42,975 nt of DNA from JBCCAG01 sp050330955 (GCA_050330955.1 JBHJHJ010000092.1:1-42975); one strand, 5' to 3'. Positions 8,438 through 17,818 are shown, numbered from the stretch's first letter. Translations and numbers: made by a program. The notes: a model not told the origin generated them from the sequence alone.

Positions 8438-9193
8438 TTAATCTGGACCTAAGTTGGATACGCGCTGATCGCTTTGACCCGCTATCAGTGACGTAATCTC
8501 GCTCGGATTGAGCTGACGGTAGTGCCCTTCGGGGAGATGACCTAGATAGATTGAGCCAATCGCTATCCGATGCAGCTCGATAACGGGGTGACCGAGCTGA
8601 TCTGCAATGCGACGAATCTGGCGATTGCGTCCCTCCCATAAAACTACCTCTATTAAGGTATTTTGAGAAGTGGTTTCAACTACGCTCACCCGTGCAGGCA
8701 GAGTACGCCGCCCTGATAAAACAACACCCTGACGCCACAAGGCCAAATCGCGCTTGCTCAAAGATCCCGTCACGCGCACGCGATATGTTTTACCAATGTG
8801 GTGCTTTGGGTGGGTAAGCTGAAACGTCAGCGCCCCATCGTTGGTCAACAGTAGTGCACCAGTCGAGTTAATGTCTAAGCGTCCGACGGGGTGGAGGCTA
8901 AGGTCAACTGACTTTGGCAATAAATCTAGCACGGTTGGACGGTTTTGGGGATCCGTGCAGGTGCAGACGACGCCTTTGGGCTTATTTAACAGGAAATACG
9001 CGCTTTGGGGACGGGTCTTGGGGGCGATCGCCACGCCGTCAACTTCGATGCGATCGCGCTGGGGGTCGGCCTTTTGCCCCAGATGAGCTGGCTCGCCGTT
9101 TACCCGGACCCGCCCGTCGGCAATGAGCTGCTCTGCGCTGCGGCGAGAGGCGATGCCCCACTGTGAGATTAACTTTTGTAGCCGATCTACCAC
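8438..9193 (-). CDS. Pseudouridine synthase, RsuA/RluB/RluE/RluF family
   Basis: A 251-residue rRNA pseudouridine synthase that isomerises a specific uridine in ribosomal RNA. An N-terminal S4 RNA-binding domain (residues 3-60, LQKLISQWGIASRRSAEQLI) is followed by the catalytic domain. The motif HPVGRLDINSTGALLLTNDG holds the catalytic Asp at residue 107, and KTYRVRV and EGRNRQIRR follow. The exact target (16S U516 for RsuA, 23S U2605 for RluB) cannot be read from sequence. The length fits RluB-like enzymes of cyanobacteria. The ATG at 9193 overlaps the stop of the nnr gene by 7 bases, so translation is probably coupled. Confidence 0.93.
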   Translation of the reverse strand: MVDRLQKLISQWGIASRRSAEQLIADGRVRVNGEPAHLGQKADPQRDRIEVDGVAIAPKTRPQSAYFLLNKPKGVVCTCTDPQNRPTVLDLLPKSVDLSLHPVGRLDINSTGALLLTNDGALTFQLTHPKHHIGKTYRVRVTGSLSKRDLALWRQGVVLSGRRTLPARVSVVETTSQNTLIEVVLWEGRNRQIRRIADQLGHPVIELHRIAIGSIYLGHLPEGHYRQLNPSEITSLIAGQSDQRVSNLGPD

Positions 9194-10791
9194 GGCAGTG
9201 GCTCCATTGACTTAGAGTCCATTGCTTCAGGCCTAAAGCGCGTCAACTGGGTTGCCAGGGTGTGGGCATCGACGCCGAGAACCCCGCGCTCTTGAGCCAA
9301 GGCGATCGCCGTCTGGGCGTGCCACCATACGCCGCACCAGGCCGCATTTTCCACCGGCTCCCCTCGGGCAGCGGCCTGGGCCATAAGTCCGCCGATCAGT
9401 CCCGTGAGCACGTCACCGCTGCCGCCGCGGGCTAGTGCTGGGGTGCTGTAGGGGTTGACCCAGGTTTGACCCTCAGAAGATGCGATGATCGCCCGCGCGC
9501 CCTTGAGCAACAGGGTGGTGCCGCTTTGCTGGGCCGCTTGCTGAGCTTGAACAATCCGGTCAGAGGCGCCGTCAGAAACCGCCTCGTCTAGAAACAGCCG
9601 CTTAAATTCCCCTACGTGGGGGGTGAGCAGCGTGTAGGCTTTCCGCTGGGAGAGGGTCAATTGCGTTCCCATTTTTGCCACTATGTTGAGTCCGTCGGCA
9701 TCCAGCAGCAAAGGTTTATTAGTGCTTAGGAGCTGGGGCACAATTGCGGCCTGCTGCGTCAGCCCTGGTCCGCCAGCGATCGCATCGTAGCGGCTGAAGT
9801 CAAAGTCCTGGGGAAAGGCTGAAATTGCCCCCGCTTGAGTGGGGCATCCCACGGTCACCGCGTCGGGAATTTGGGCCGCAATCACAGGCTTAAGCGCTTG
9901 GGGAACAGCGATGGTCAGCATGCCTACGCCACTCGCCCGTGCGGCAAGGCCAGTAAGTAAGGCTGCCCCCATATAGGATTCGGAACCACATACGAGCAGC
10001 AGGTGGCCTTCGCGGTACTTATACGTGGTGGGCGATCGCCTCAGGGGCAGCGCCGCCGTCACATCGGTGGACGTAATCCGAACGAGCTGCGGTGTTCCTA
10101 AAACCGCCTCAATATCCGCGAGGGGAATATCGAAGTCGATTAGTGATGTGTCTCCCAAATAGGCCAAAGCCTGGTCCTGTAGGTAAGCCCGCTTCCATAA
10201 CCCCAAGCAGAGGGTGTGGGTTGCCTGCACGGCCTCTCCCAGAGGCCTACCCGTGTCGGTGTGGATGCCAGAGGGTAAATCAATGCTGATCGTTGGGGCG
10301 TCGATGCCGTTGATGCTCTGCACGAGCTGTGCCAGCTCACCCTCAATTGGTCGGGAGAGGCCGAAGCCAAATAGCCCGTCTACGATCAGCTCAGGCTTTT
10401 GGGCTGCGGCAAGCTGGGCTGCTGTAAGCTGGTCCACCGCAATTTGGGGAATGCCGATGCCCTCCACATAGCGGGCGTGCTGCTCAGTTAGGTCTTTTCG
10501 CTGAGTTATGGGGCTACACACCGAAACACCATAGCCCTGGTGGTGCAGCTCCCGCGCCACCGCCAGGGCATCCCCCCCATTATGGCCAGGCCCCGCAAGC
10601 ACCAGCACGCGGTGCGCTTGGGGAAAGCGATCGCTGAGCCAAGCTGCGATGCGCCCAGACACTTTTTCCATCAGTGCCGCCACCGGCATTCCGGCATCGA
10701 ACATCCGGACCTCAATGGCCTGCATCTCAGCGGCACTGACCACGATGCGCTGCCGAGGGAGATGTTGCGGATTGTGGCGCTGTTGAGACAC
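9187..10791 (-). CDS. nnr: Bifunctional NAD(P)H-hydrate repair enzyme (epimerase plus dehydratase)
   Basis: Repairs hydrated NADH and NADPH. The N-terminal YjeF_N domain epimerises NAD(P)HX (VVSAAEMQAIEVRMF, then VLAGPGHNGGDALAVARELHHQG). The C-terminal ribokinase-like YjeF_C domain is the ADP-dependent dehydratase, with YREGHLLLVCGSESYMGAA, LLTPHVGEFKRL and the nucleotide-binding GGSGDVLTG motif. The fusion is the usual bacterial form, here about 534 residues. The frame is open to a TTG at 10875. GTG 10791 and GTG 10743 are the more plausible starts because the family begins shortly before VVSAAEM. None has a good ribosome site, so the start is uncertain. The gene follows the SPOR-like gene closely and overlaps the pseudouridine synthase gene. 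Confidence 0.93.
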   Translation of the reverse strand: MSQQRHNPQHLPRQRIVVSAAEMQAIEVRMFDAGMPVAALMEKVSGRIAAWLSDRFPQAHRVLVLAGPGHNGGDALAVARELHHQGYGVSVCSPITQRKDLTEQHARYVEGIGIPQIAVDQLTAAQLAAAQKPELIVDGLFGFGLSRPIEGELAQLVQSINGIDAPTISIDLPSGIHTDTGRPLGEAVQATHTLCLGLWKRAYLQDQALAYLGDTSLIDFDIPLADIEAVLGTPQLVRITSTDVTAALPLRRSPTTYKYREGHLLLVCGSESYMGAALLTGLAARASGVGMLTIAVPQALKPVIAAQIPDAVTVGCPTQAGAISAFPQDFDFSRYDAIAGGPGLTQQAAIVPQLLSTNKPLLLDADGLNIVAKMGTQLTLSQRKAYTLLTPHVGEFKRLFLDEAVSDGASDRIVQAQQAAQQSGTTLLLKGARAIIASSEGQTWVNPYSTPALARGGSGDVLTGLIGGLMAQAAARGEPVENAAWCGVWWHAQTAIALAQERGVLGVDAHTLATQLTRFRPEAMDSKSMEPLPW

Positions 10792-10880
10792 GAGCTGGAA
10801 GGATATAAGTCGATAGTCGCGATCGCTGGGAGCAGTGAATCGTATTCTTCTGGGCCAGTTGATTAGGCCAACCAATCTCG

Positions 10881-11930
10881 CTAGCGGCGGTAATATACCC
10901 TAGCGTCCATGCCAAAATCCCGCAAAAACTGGTTCCACTGGATAGCAGACCGGCGGCTGACAAAAGGGCCGATGAGCAGATGGGGCCCCAAAGGACGCTC
11001 CCGTTGGGCGATGGCATTGGGGGGCGCCCCCAGTAGGGCGATCTGACCCTGGAGCCGATTGAGGTCGTCGGCGTCCCCAGGAACCACAATGTAAAAGTCG
11101 CTGCCGGCGGGTGCGGGCTGCTGGGCCACGGGGCTGGGTGAGGCTGACGGCTGTGTCGGTGGGCTTGGCGTAACGTCGGGCGTCGCTGACTCCGTGACTG
11201 CCGGAGCTGGGGCTACCGGAGCTGTAACTGCCGGATCCGTAATAGCGGGCTGGGGCGCTGCCAGGGGGCTCAGATCGGCGGGGGGTAGCGCAACCGAACC
11301 AGAGCCAATGCTAGATCCGGGGCGGGCGAATTCGTCTGGGTTATCGGCTGCGCTGGCGGACGAAGCGTCAGAGGCGGCAACTGCAGGCTCAATCTCAGAG
11401 CCAGTCTCACTACTCGCTTCTGGGGCGATGCTGATTGCAGCCCCAATGCCCTGATCCGCCAAGGCCTCAACCTGCCGCTGCGCGGGGGCAAGCTGGCTAA
11501 ACTGCCCTGCCAAAATGACTGCCTTACCTTGATGGGTCTCAAACGCAGCAGCCGGCTCAATGCGGCGGACCTGCTCTAGCAAAAAAGGACTGTCGCCATT
11601 GACCAAGACCCGATATCGCACGCTTGCATCGGCAGGCGCGACCTCGATGGGTGTCGAATTTGTAGGCGTCGAATTTACGGGCGCCGCCGTTGGATCCTCG
11701 GGCGTCGCTGAAGCAGGGTCAAGGTCGGGAATCGAAGGCGGTGGTGGCAGGCCATCAATCACGGATTGGGCAGTGGTTTGGGCATTGACTGGCGCTGGGG
11801 CGCACAGGAAAAATATACTAGCGATCGCTCCGGTCAGGGTACGCCACGGGACGACAGCGTAGGGCGATTTCCTCTGAATAGGGTATCGGTAAGGCGCTAT
11901 TTTCAATTGTGGCTGGGGCTGTTGGGTCAT
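10881..11930 (-). CDS. Exported Pro/Ala-rich protein with SPOR-like C-terminus
   Basis: A 349-residue predicted secreted protein. A basic N-terminus and hydrophobic stretch (about residues 30-50) ending at VNA-QT look like a Sec signal peptide. Two folded parts flank a Pro/Ala/Ser-rich linker (about 180-270). The first is at 103-170 (VRYRVLVNGDSPFLLEQVRRIEP...VILAGQFSQLAPAQRQVEALADQG). The second is at 277-349 (DFYIVVPGDADDLNRLQGQI...LLIGPFVSRRSAIQWNQFLRDFGMDARVYY). Both resemble SPOR-type repeats, which bind denuded peptidoglycan glycans at division sites, and the alternation of strands with A/QG and L/GPF motifs is typical. The assignment is by pattern only. It is first in the minus-strand cluster with nnr, the pseudouridine synthase gene and the rodZ-like gene, which hints at an envelope role. 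Confidence 0.65.
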   Translation of the reverse strand: MTQQPQPQLKIAPYRYPIQRKSPYAVVPWRTLTGAIASIFFLCAPAPVNAQTTAQSVIDGLPPPPSIPDLDPASATPEDPTAAPVNSTPTNSTPIEVAPADASVRYRVLVNGDSPFLLEQVRRIEPAAAFETHQGKAVILAGQFSQLAPAQRQVEALADQGIGAAISIAPEASSETGSEIEPAVAASDASSASAADNPDEFARPGSSIGSGSVALPPADLSPLAAPQPAITDPAVTAPVAPAPAVTESATPDVTPSPPTQPSASPSPVAQQPAPAGSDFYIVVPGDADDLNRLQGQIALLGAPPNAIAQRERPLGPHLLIGPFVSRRSAIQWNQFLRDFGMDARVYYRR

Positions 11931-12171
11931 GGCAACAAGAACGAAAAGCTACCGAAAAGCTATTGGCAAATGATTACGTACGCCAGTATGTCACTACCGT
12001 CAAGGTTTTGCTTGTAAATGTTACTCTGAAGGGGTGCTTCAATCTTACAAGCTTCTGCAGGCTCATTGTGCCTCAGGTTTTTGCACTCTAAGTATTTGGA
12101 GCATTTTCGAGTTACACATTCCGACTGTGCATTTTTCTTAATCGCGCGTTTTGGAAGGTTAACTCTGCTCT

Positions 12172-13278
12172 ATGGTCATTCCGTTTGAGATCATGCGTGA
12201 AAGTCTAGCGCCTGAATCGGCGTCCAAAATCGTGGTCGGCCTCTCCGGTGGCGTCGATAGCTCTGTTGCGGCGGCAACGCTGCATCAGCAGGGGTACGAG
12301 GTCTATGGCATGACGCTGTGGCTGATGAAAGGGAAAGGCCAATGCTGTTCAGAAGGCATGGTGGACGCGGCACAGCTCTGTGATCACCTCGGCATTCCGT
12401 ACGAAGTGGTGGACAGCCGTGAGGTGTTTCAGCAAGAGATTGTAGATTATCTCGTTGAAGGCTACGGCGCGGGCGTTACGCCGCTGCCATGCTCTCAGTG
12501 CAATAAAGCGGTCAAGTTTGGGCCAATGCTCGCCTATGCAGCTCAAAAGGGGTGCGATCGCATTGCGACGGGTCACTACGCCCGCGTGGCGCAAGATCCG
12601 GACACAGGGCGCTACCAGCTTCTGCGGGCCTACGATCGACGCAAAGACCAATCCTATTTCCTCTACGACCTCTCCCAAGACGTGCTGGCCCGCGTCGTAT
12701 TTCCCTTAGGGCACCAGACCAAAGACGAAACTCGGCGCATTGCAGCTACATTTGGTCTGCGCACAGCCAACAAGCCAGACAGTCAAGATTTATGCCTGAT
12801 TGAAGCCCACGGCTCCATGAAGGACTTCCTAGGGAAATACCTAGCACCTGCCCCTGGCGACATCGTCGATCAGGCTGGGCGAGTGCTGGGTCGTCACGAT
12901 GGCATCCACAACTACACCATTGGTCAACGTAAGGGACTAGGGATCGCCGCCCCCAATCCGCTCTACGTGACCGGCATTGACCCGGGCCGAAATCAAGTCG
13001 TCGTTGGGGAGCGTCAAACGGTGTTCCAGCCAGAATGCGAAGTTGAGCGGGTCAACTGGGTATCTATTGCTCCCCCAGATGCTCCAATCTATGCGAATGT
13101 CCAGGTCCGCTATCGGACCCCACCAGTGCCAGCGACCATCATTCCGCTAGATCCACAATGTGGGCGCGTTCGGGTCTTATTCGATGATCCCCAGTTCAGC
13201 ATTTCTCCTGGGCAAGCTGCTGTCTGGTACCAGGGAGACTGTCTTCTAGGGGGCGGTATTATTTGCCCCATTAAGTGA
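12172..13278 (+). CDS. mnmA: tRNA-specific 2-thiouridylase
   Basis: Inserts sulfur at the 2-position of the wobble uridine (U34) of Lys, Glu and Gln tRNAs, using persulfide sulfur and ATP. The 368 residues hold the PP-loop GLSGGVDSS (23-31), the first catalytic Cys in SQCNKAVKF (C110) and the second in SQDLCLIE (C208). The GHYAR segment and the C-terminal beta-barrel (IGQRKGLGI, VRYR) are also present. The variant with an extra CC pair after the PP-loop (QCCSEG, residues 57-62) is common in cyanobacteria. ATG 12172 is used; ATG 12193 is an alternative. The 241-base gap to the divergent SPOR-like gene must hold both promoters. Confidence 0.95.
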   Translation: MVIPFEIMRESLAPESASKIVVGLSGGVDSSVAAATLHQQGYEVYGMTLWLMKGKGQCCSEGMVDAAQLCDHLGIPYEVVDSREVFQQEIVDYLVEGYGAGVTPLPCSQCNKAVKFGPMLAYAAQKGCDRIATGHYARVAQDPDTGRYQLLRAYDRRKDQSYFLYDLSQDVLARVVFPLGHQTKDETRRIAATFGLRTANKPDSQDLCLIEAHGSMKDFLGKYLAPAPGDIVDQAGRVLGRHDGIHNYTIGQRKGLGIAAPNPLYVTGIDPGRNQVVVGERQTVFQPECEVERVNWVSIAPPDAPIYANVQVRYRTPPVPATIIPLDPQCGRVRVLFDDPQFSISPGQAAVWYQGDCLLGGGIICPIK

Positions 13279-13440
13279 GCAAGTTTACGAGAGTAATATA
13301 AAGAGACTGTGATTGAGGCGTGCAGAGGCACGCTGATGCTACTCAGCCGTAATAGGATGTGGTCGAAGTTGGCCCCTGTGGGTCAGCATCACTATTCGAG
13401 GGTCTATACGGATTCAGAGTAAAACAGATTAAACTGTATT

Positions 13441-13445
13441 AGGAG
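13441..13445 (+). promoter_or_regulatory. Ribosome binding site that fixes the TTG start of sat
   Basis: AGGAG ends 8 bases before TTG at 13454. No ATG or GTG at suitable distance competes, and the protein N-terminus from this TTG fits the family. Confidence 0.75.
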
Positions 13446-13453
13446 AAATTATT

Positions 13454-14629
13454 TTGACTCAGCTTACTATACCTGCCCACGGTGGTCAACTTATTAACCG
13501 TATTGCTAGTGCAGATCAGCGCCAGGCGTTCCTGGAAAAAGCTGAATCTTTGCCCCGCATTACTTTGGACAACCGCGCTGAGTCTGATCTTGCCATGATC
13601 GCCATCGGTGGATTCAGTCCGCTGATAGGCTTTATGGAAGAAGCAGACTATAACTCCGTTGTTGAAAAAATGCTGCTGGCTAACGGACTCCCTTGGTCTG
13701 TGCCCATCACGCTGTCAGTTAGCGAAGCAGAAGCAGATAGTCTCACCGAAGGCAGCCTAGTGCGGCTTGATAACGCCAGCGGCGAGTTCACTGGCGTCCT
13801 AGAGCTGACGCAGAAATATCGCTACGACAAGGCTCGTGAGGCCGTCAACGTCTACCGAACCGACGAGGATAAGCACCCTGGCGTTAAAGTAGTCTACGAC
13901 CAGGGACCTGTCAACCTCGCTGGTCCCGTCTGGCTCCTAGAGCGTAAGGCCCATCCACTATTTCCGGCTTATCAGATTGATCCCGCTGAGTCTCGGGCGA
14001 TGTTCCGTGAAAAAGGCTGGAAAACTGTGGTCGGGTTCCAGACGCGTAACCCAATTCACCGGGCCCATGAATATATTCAAAAGTGCGCCCTTGAGACGGT
14101 CGATGGTCTATTCCTTCATCCGCTCGTTGGTGCAACTAAAAAAGATGATATTCCGGCGGATGTCCGCATGCGCTGCTACGAAATCATGGTAGACAAATAC
14201 TTCCCGAAAGATCGGGTCATTCTAGCGATTAATCCAGCGGCCATGCGGTATGCTGGTCCACGAGAGGCCATTTTTCACGCGCTGGTTCGCAAGAACTATG
14301 GCTGCACTCACTTCATCGTAGGCCGGGATCATGCTGGCGTCGGTGATTACTATGGCACCTATGATGCTCAGCATATTTTTGATGAGTTTGATAGTGGCGC
14401 CCTTGGCATTACGCCGATGAAATTTGAGCACGCCTTCTACTGCACGCGTACAGAAACGATGGCGACCAGTAAGACCAGCCCGAGTACTAAGGAAGAGCGT
14501 ATTCACCTATCCGGAACGAAGGTCCGTGAGATGCTGCGGCGTGGCGAAATGCCCCCGGCGCAGTTCTCCAGGCCTGAAGTGGCCGCTGAGCTGGTCCGGG
14601 CGATGCAGCAACAAGCGACAGAGGCTTAG
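13454..14629 (+). CDS. sat: Sulfate adenylyltransferase (ATP sulfurylase)
   Basis: Activates sulfate with ATP to adenosine 5'-phosphosulfate, the first step of assimilatory sulfate reduction. This is the single-chain Sat/Met3 type of 391 residues, not the CysD/CysN type. It shows the PUA-like N-terminal domain, then the nucleotide-binding QTRNPIHRAHEYIQK (about residues 195-210) with its HxxH, GATKKDDIPADVR, and GRDHAGVGDYYG (about 288-299). LSGTKVREMLRRGEMPP lies near the end. The start is TTG. The next gene begins only 8 bases after the stop, so the caspase-like gene is probably in the same transcript. Confidence 0.96.
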   Translation: MTQLTIPAHGGQLINRIASADQRQAFLEKAESLPRITLDNRAESDLAMIAIGGFSPLIGFMEEADYNSVVEKMLLANGLPWSVPITLSVSEAEADSLTEGSLVRLDNASGEFTGVLELTQKYRYDKAREAVNVYRTDEDKHPGVKVVYDQGPVNLAGPVWLLERKAHPLFPAYQIDPAESRAMFREKGWKTVVGFQTRNPIHRAHEYIQKCALETVDGLFLHPLVGATKKDDIPADVRMRCYEIMVDKYFPKDRVILAINPAAMRYAGPREAIFHALVRKNYGCTHFIVGRDHAGVGDYYGTYDAQHIFDEFDSGALGITPMKFEHAFYCTRTETMATSKTSPSTKEERIHLSGTKVREMLRRGEMPPAQFSRPEVAAELVRAMQQQATEA

Positions 14630-14637
14630 CACATACC

Positions 14638-16965
14638 GTGACACCAACGCGACGAGTTTTTTTGCAGCGGACAGCCTGGGGACTGGCATCACTGGGCATA
14701 AGTCAGTCCGCCCTATCCCTGCTAGCCCGTCGCTATCAAGGTGCGCTTGCGGCCCCATCGGGCCGCAAGATTGCCCTCCTCATTGGTATTAATCAATACC
14801 CAGAGAGCGTCTGCGACTGCCCGCCTTTTCGGGGAATGGCCCTCCAGGGCGCCGTGACTGACGTTGCACTTCAGCGCGAGCTGCTGGTTCACAGATTTGG
14901 ATTTCAGCCCAGCGACGTGCTTACGTTAACGGACCAGCAGGCCACTCGAGAGAATATCGAGACGGCTTTTATGTCCCATTTAGTGGGTCAAGCCCGTCCC
15001 GGCGACGTTGCGGTTTTTCACTTTAGCGGCTTCGGTAGCCACGTCAGGCTAACTAATGCTGCTGGAGAGCAAAGCCGCGTACGCAATAGTTTTGTTCCCA
15101 TTGATGGGGCCTTACCGACGCCTTCAGCGCCTACGGTAAATGACATGATGGAGAGCACGCTGGTGCTCATGCTGCGATCGCTGCAAACGAGACAGGTCAC
15201 AGCCGTACTTGATTTGAGCCACGCAGAGCCTGGAACAACAATTTTGGGCGGTATTCGCATTCGCTCACGTCCAAGCGTGCCCAGCGGCGACCTCAACAAA
15301 GGCGAAGCGGAATTTCAGCAGCAGCTCGCCGCTCAGCTGGGTCTTGGCAGAAAAGAGCGACAGACGTACGACCAAGCCCCCGGCTTCATTCTGGCTGCTA
15401 CCGAAACAAACCGGCTTGCCGCGGAAGGCAGCTGGAATGGATTTAGCGCAGGTCTGTTCACATACGCTCTCACCCAGCAGCTCTGGAATACGACCCCTGC
15501 CGCATCTATCTACATCGACATGAGCCAGGCTGCAGGACGGGTTGAACAAATTGTTGGGCCACTACAGCAGCCGATATTGATTGCCGGTACTAAGTCATCA
15601 CTCACCCAGACTTCGATGTCGTCTTACCCTACGACACCGGCCCGACCCAGCGCTGATGGATCAGTTTCAGCGGTGGATGAGGCGGGTCAGGCCTCTCTCT
15701 GGATTGGCGGGCTTCCAGCGACGGTGGTGGCAAACTATGCCGCTGGCTCTGTGATGGGTGTTGTGGCCCCGGCTAACGCTAAGGCTAGTGGCGCTGCCCT
15801 AGAGTCTGAAGCATTGACCTTACTTCAGGTTAAATCGAAGGAAGGCCTCACCACCAAGGCTAAAGTGCTGGGCGGTAAAATCCCTAAGACACTCCAAGCC
15901 GGGCGGCTTGTGCAGGAGTGTCTGCGAGTCATTCCAAAAAATACTGCGCTGATTGTGGCCCTTGACTTCAGTCTAGAGCGCATCGAGCGGGTAGACGCCA
16001 TCAGTGCCTTAGCTGCGATTCCTCGGATTTCATCCGTAGTCGCGGGTGAGCAACCTGCAGACTACTTGTTCGGTAAAGCCATGTCTCCTGTGCAGACTAC
16101 AGCGCTGTCCTTCGATGCCTCCAGCGGTAAGGTGGCGTTTCAAGATGGCTCTTCCAATGCCGATCGCGTTTACGGCCTATTCTCCTTGGGCCGCACTGCC
16201 ATTCCAAGTACGGTGCTTAACACCGAAGAGGCGGTTAAAACCGCGGTCAATCGCGTCGCGCCTCAGCTGCGATCGCTGCTAGCGGCAAAGCTTATGCGGC
16301 TTACCGAAAACCAGGCCTCATCCCGGCTAGGAGTGCGGGCCACCCTAGAGATTGTGGCCCCGGACGAGCGAATTTTGATGCAGCACACGGCGCAGCGATC
16401 GCCCTGGCCCCAGCCCGAAAGCCGGCTGGCTACTCTGCTAATGGGACGGGCCAGCGTACCTACTATTGAATCGGGCAGCAAGATTCAATACCGGCTGCAG
16501 AACTTCAGCGATCGCCCCGTCTACTGCGTTCTGCTTGGCGTGGACAGTGACGGCAACGCGATCGCCCTGTATCCGGCCACCCAGCGCAGCAAGGCCATAG
16601 AACAGGACGCGAGCTTAATTGAGCCTGGGGATACCATCACTATGCCGCCGCCAGGCGCATCGACAGAGTGGCGTATTGACTCACCTCCAGGTTTAGCTGA
16701 GACCCATGTGGTGTTCAGCGCCATGCCCCTCACCAAGACAGCAGCGGCTCTCGGCGAGAGCGTCCGACCCACTGGCAATACGCGCCAGGTTAGCCCCCTT
16801 TCCGACCCGCTGACCATCGCCCAGGCGATTTTGAGCGATCTTCACCGGGCGAGCGCTGACGCGCGCGTAGAGGGGCTGGAGCTGAGCGGTGACGTCTACG
16901 CGCTGCAGGTGGATCGGTGGGCTACTTTGAGCTTTTACTACCGAGTGGACGAGGCCATAGCGTAA
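14638..16965 (+). CDS. Tat-exported caspase-like (peptidase C14) protein with both catalytic residues replaced
   Basis: A 775-residue orthocaspase/metacaspase-like protein. The GTG start is followed by a twin-arginine signal (TRRVFLQ at residues 4-10, then a hydrophobic stretch to about 30), so it is probably exported folded. The p20-like domain starts at KIALLIGINQYPE (44-56) and continues GAVTDVALQRELLVHRFGF and the strand VAVFHFSGFGSH. The family motif SGHG reads SGFG, with Phe at 132 in place of the catalytic His. The family motif DxCHSG reads DLSHAE, with Ser at 194 in place of the catalytic Cys. The remainder (about 330-775) includes a DUF4384-like beta domain (GSKIQYRLQNFSDRPVYCVLLGVDSDGNAIALYP). 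Cyanobacteria are known to carry active and dyad-substituted caspase homologues. This one is predicted to lack peptidase activity and to act by binding. It follows sat by 8 bases. Confidence 0.9.
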   Translation: MTPTRRVFLQRTAWGLASLGISQSALSLLARRYQGALAAPSGRKIALLIGINQYPESVCDCPPFRGMALQGAVTDVALQRELLVHRFGFQPSDVLTLTDQQATRENIETAFMSHLVGQARPGDVAVFHFSGFGSHVRLTNAAGEQSRVRNSFVPIDGALPTPSAPTVNDMMESTLVLMLRSLQTRQVTAVLDLSHAEPGTTILGGIRIRSRPSVPSGDLNKGEAEFQQQLAAQLGLGRKERQTYDQAPGFILAATETNRLAAEGSWNGFSAGLFTYALTQQLWNTTPAASIYIDMSQAAGRVEQIVGPLQQPILIAGTKSSLTQTSMSSYPTTPARPSADGSVSAVDEAGQASLWIGGLPATVVANYAAGSVMGVVAPANAKASGAALESEALTLLQVKSKEGLTTKAKVLGGKIPKTLQAGRLVQECLRVIPKNTALIVALDFSLERIERVDAISALAAIPRISSVVAGEQPADYLFGKAMSPVQTTALSFDASSGKVAFQDGSSNADRVYGLFSLGRTAIPSTVLNTEEAVKTAVNRVAPQLRSLLAAKLMRLTENQASSRLGVRATLEIVAPDERILMQHTAQRSPWPQPESRLATLLMGRASVPTIESGSKIQYRLQNFSDRPVYCVLLGVDSDGNAIALYPATQRSKAIEQDASLIEPGDTITMPPPGASTEWRIDSPPGLAETHVVFSAMPLTKTAAALGESVRPTGNTRQVSPLSDPLTIAQAILSDLHRASADARVEGLELSGDVYALQVDRWATLSFYYRVDEAIA

Positions 16966-17056
16966 GTTCCGCTGCCTGATAAGATCCTCGTAGGGACGTG
17001 GCATTGCCCCGTTCCTGCGTCTTGTTGGTTCTACCCTCTTTGGTCCCGCCCGACTC

Positions 17057-17785
17057 ATGAAAAAGCTCATTAAAGGACTCCGCCAGTTTCAGTCCAGCTA
17101 TTACAGCGAACACGTCGATATCTTTGAGCAGTTGGCCCATGGTCAAACGCCAAGGGTGCTGTTCATTACCTGTTCTGACTCGCGGGTGGATCCTAACTTA
17201 ATTACCCAATCCCAGGTGGGGGATATTTTCGTGATTCGCAACGCGGGCAACATCATTCCGCCCTTCGGTGCCACGAACGGCGGAGAGGGTGCCTCGGTAG
17301 AATACGCCATCCACGCCCTCAATATCGAGCACGTGGTGGTGTGCGGGCACTCCAACTGCGGCGCGATGAAGGGACTCTTAAAAATGGACAAGCTGGAAAA
17401 CGACATGCCCCTGGTCTATGAGTGGCTCAAGCATGCGGAGACGACGCGGAGACTGATTCGGGAGAACTACACCGATCGCCCCGCTGAAGAAATTATTGAA
17501 ATTGCGATCGCCGAAAACGTGCTGACCCAGATTGAAAACCTGCGCACCTACCCAGTGATTCGCTCCAGACTTCACCAAAACCGACTGTCTCTGCACGGCT
17601 GGGTCTACAACATTGAGACGGGGGAAGTGCACGCCTACGATCCCATTAGCCACGCCTACCTGCCACCTCAGGCAAACCTGAGCACCTACGAGCCTGACCC
17701 GGAGGAAATGCCGCCTATTCACTTTCCTGGCGCCCAGTGGCTCTCTCCGCAGCAGGCCGAGCGCATTTACCGAGGGTCGCACTAA
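17057..17785 (+). CDS. Beta-carbonic anhydrase
   Basis: Interconverts CO2 and bicarbonate. The 242-residue beta-class enzyme has zinc ligands C39, H98 and C101 and the D41-R43 dyad in TCSDSRVDP, followed by GHSNCGAMKG. A long C-terminal tail (about 200-242) follows the core. The organisation and motifs are those of IcfA/CcaA-type enzymes of cyanobacteria, some of which are carboxysomal. No carboxysome gene lies nearby, so its location cannot be decided here. ATG 17057 is the natural start. The gene is convergent with the DUF2470 gene. Confidence 0.93.
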   Translation: MKKLIKGLRQFQSSYYSEHVDIFEQLAHGQTPRVLFITCSDSRVDPNLITQSQVGDIFVIRNAGNIIPPFGATNGGEGASVEYAIHALNIEHVVVCGHSNCGAMKGLLKMDKLENDMPLVYEWLKHAETTRRLIRENYTDRPAEEIIEIAIAENVLTQIENLRTYPVIRSRLHQNRLSLHGWVYNIETGEVHAYDPISHAYLPPQANLSTYEPDPEEMPPIHFPGAQWLSPQQAERIYRGSH

Positions 17786-17800
17786 GGGTAATGCTTACTG

Positions 17801-17812
17801 CCCCGTCAGGGG
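17801..17812. terminator. Small hairpin between convergent carbonic anhydrase and DUF2470 genes
   Basis: CCCC-GTCA-GGGG in the 33-base convergent gap, extendable by G-C pairs through a bulge. Short, without a U tract, and placed where a terminator is needed. Confidence 0.35.
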
Positions 17813-17818
17813 AGGCTA

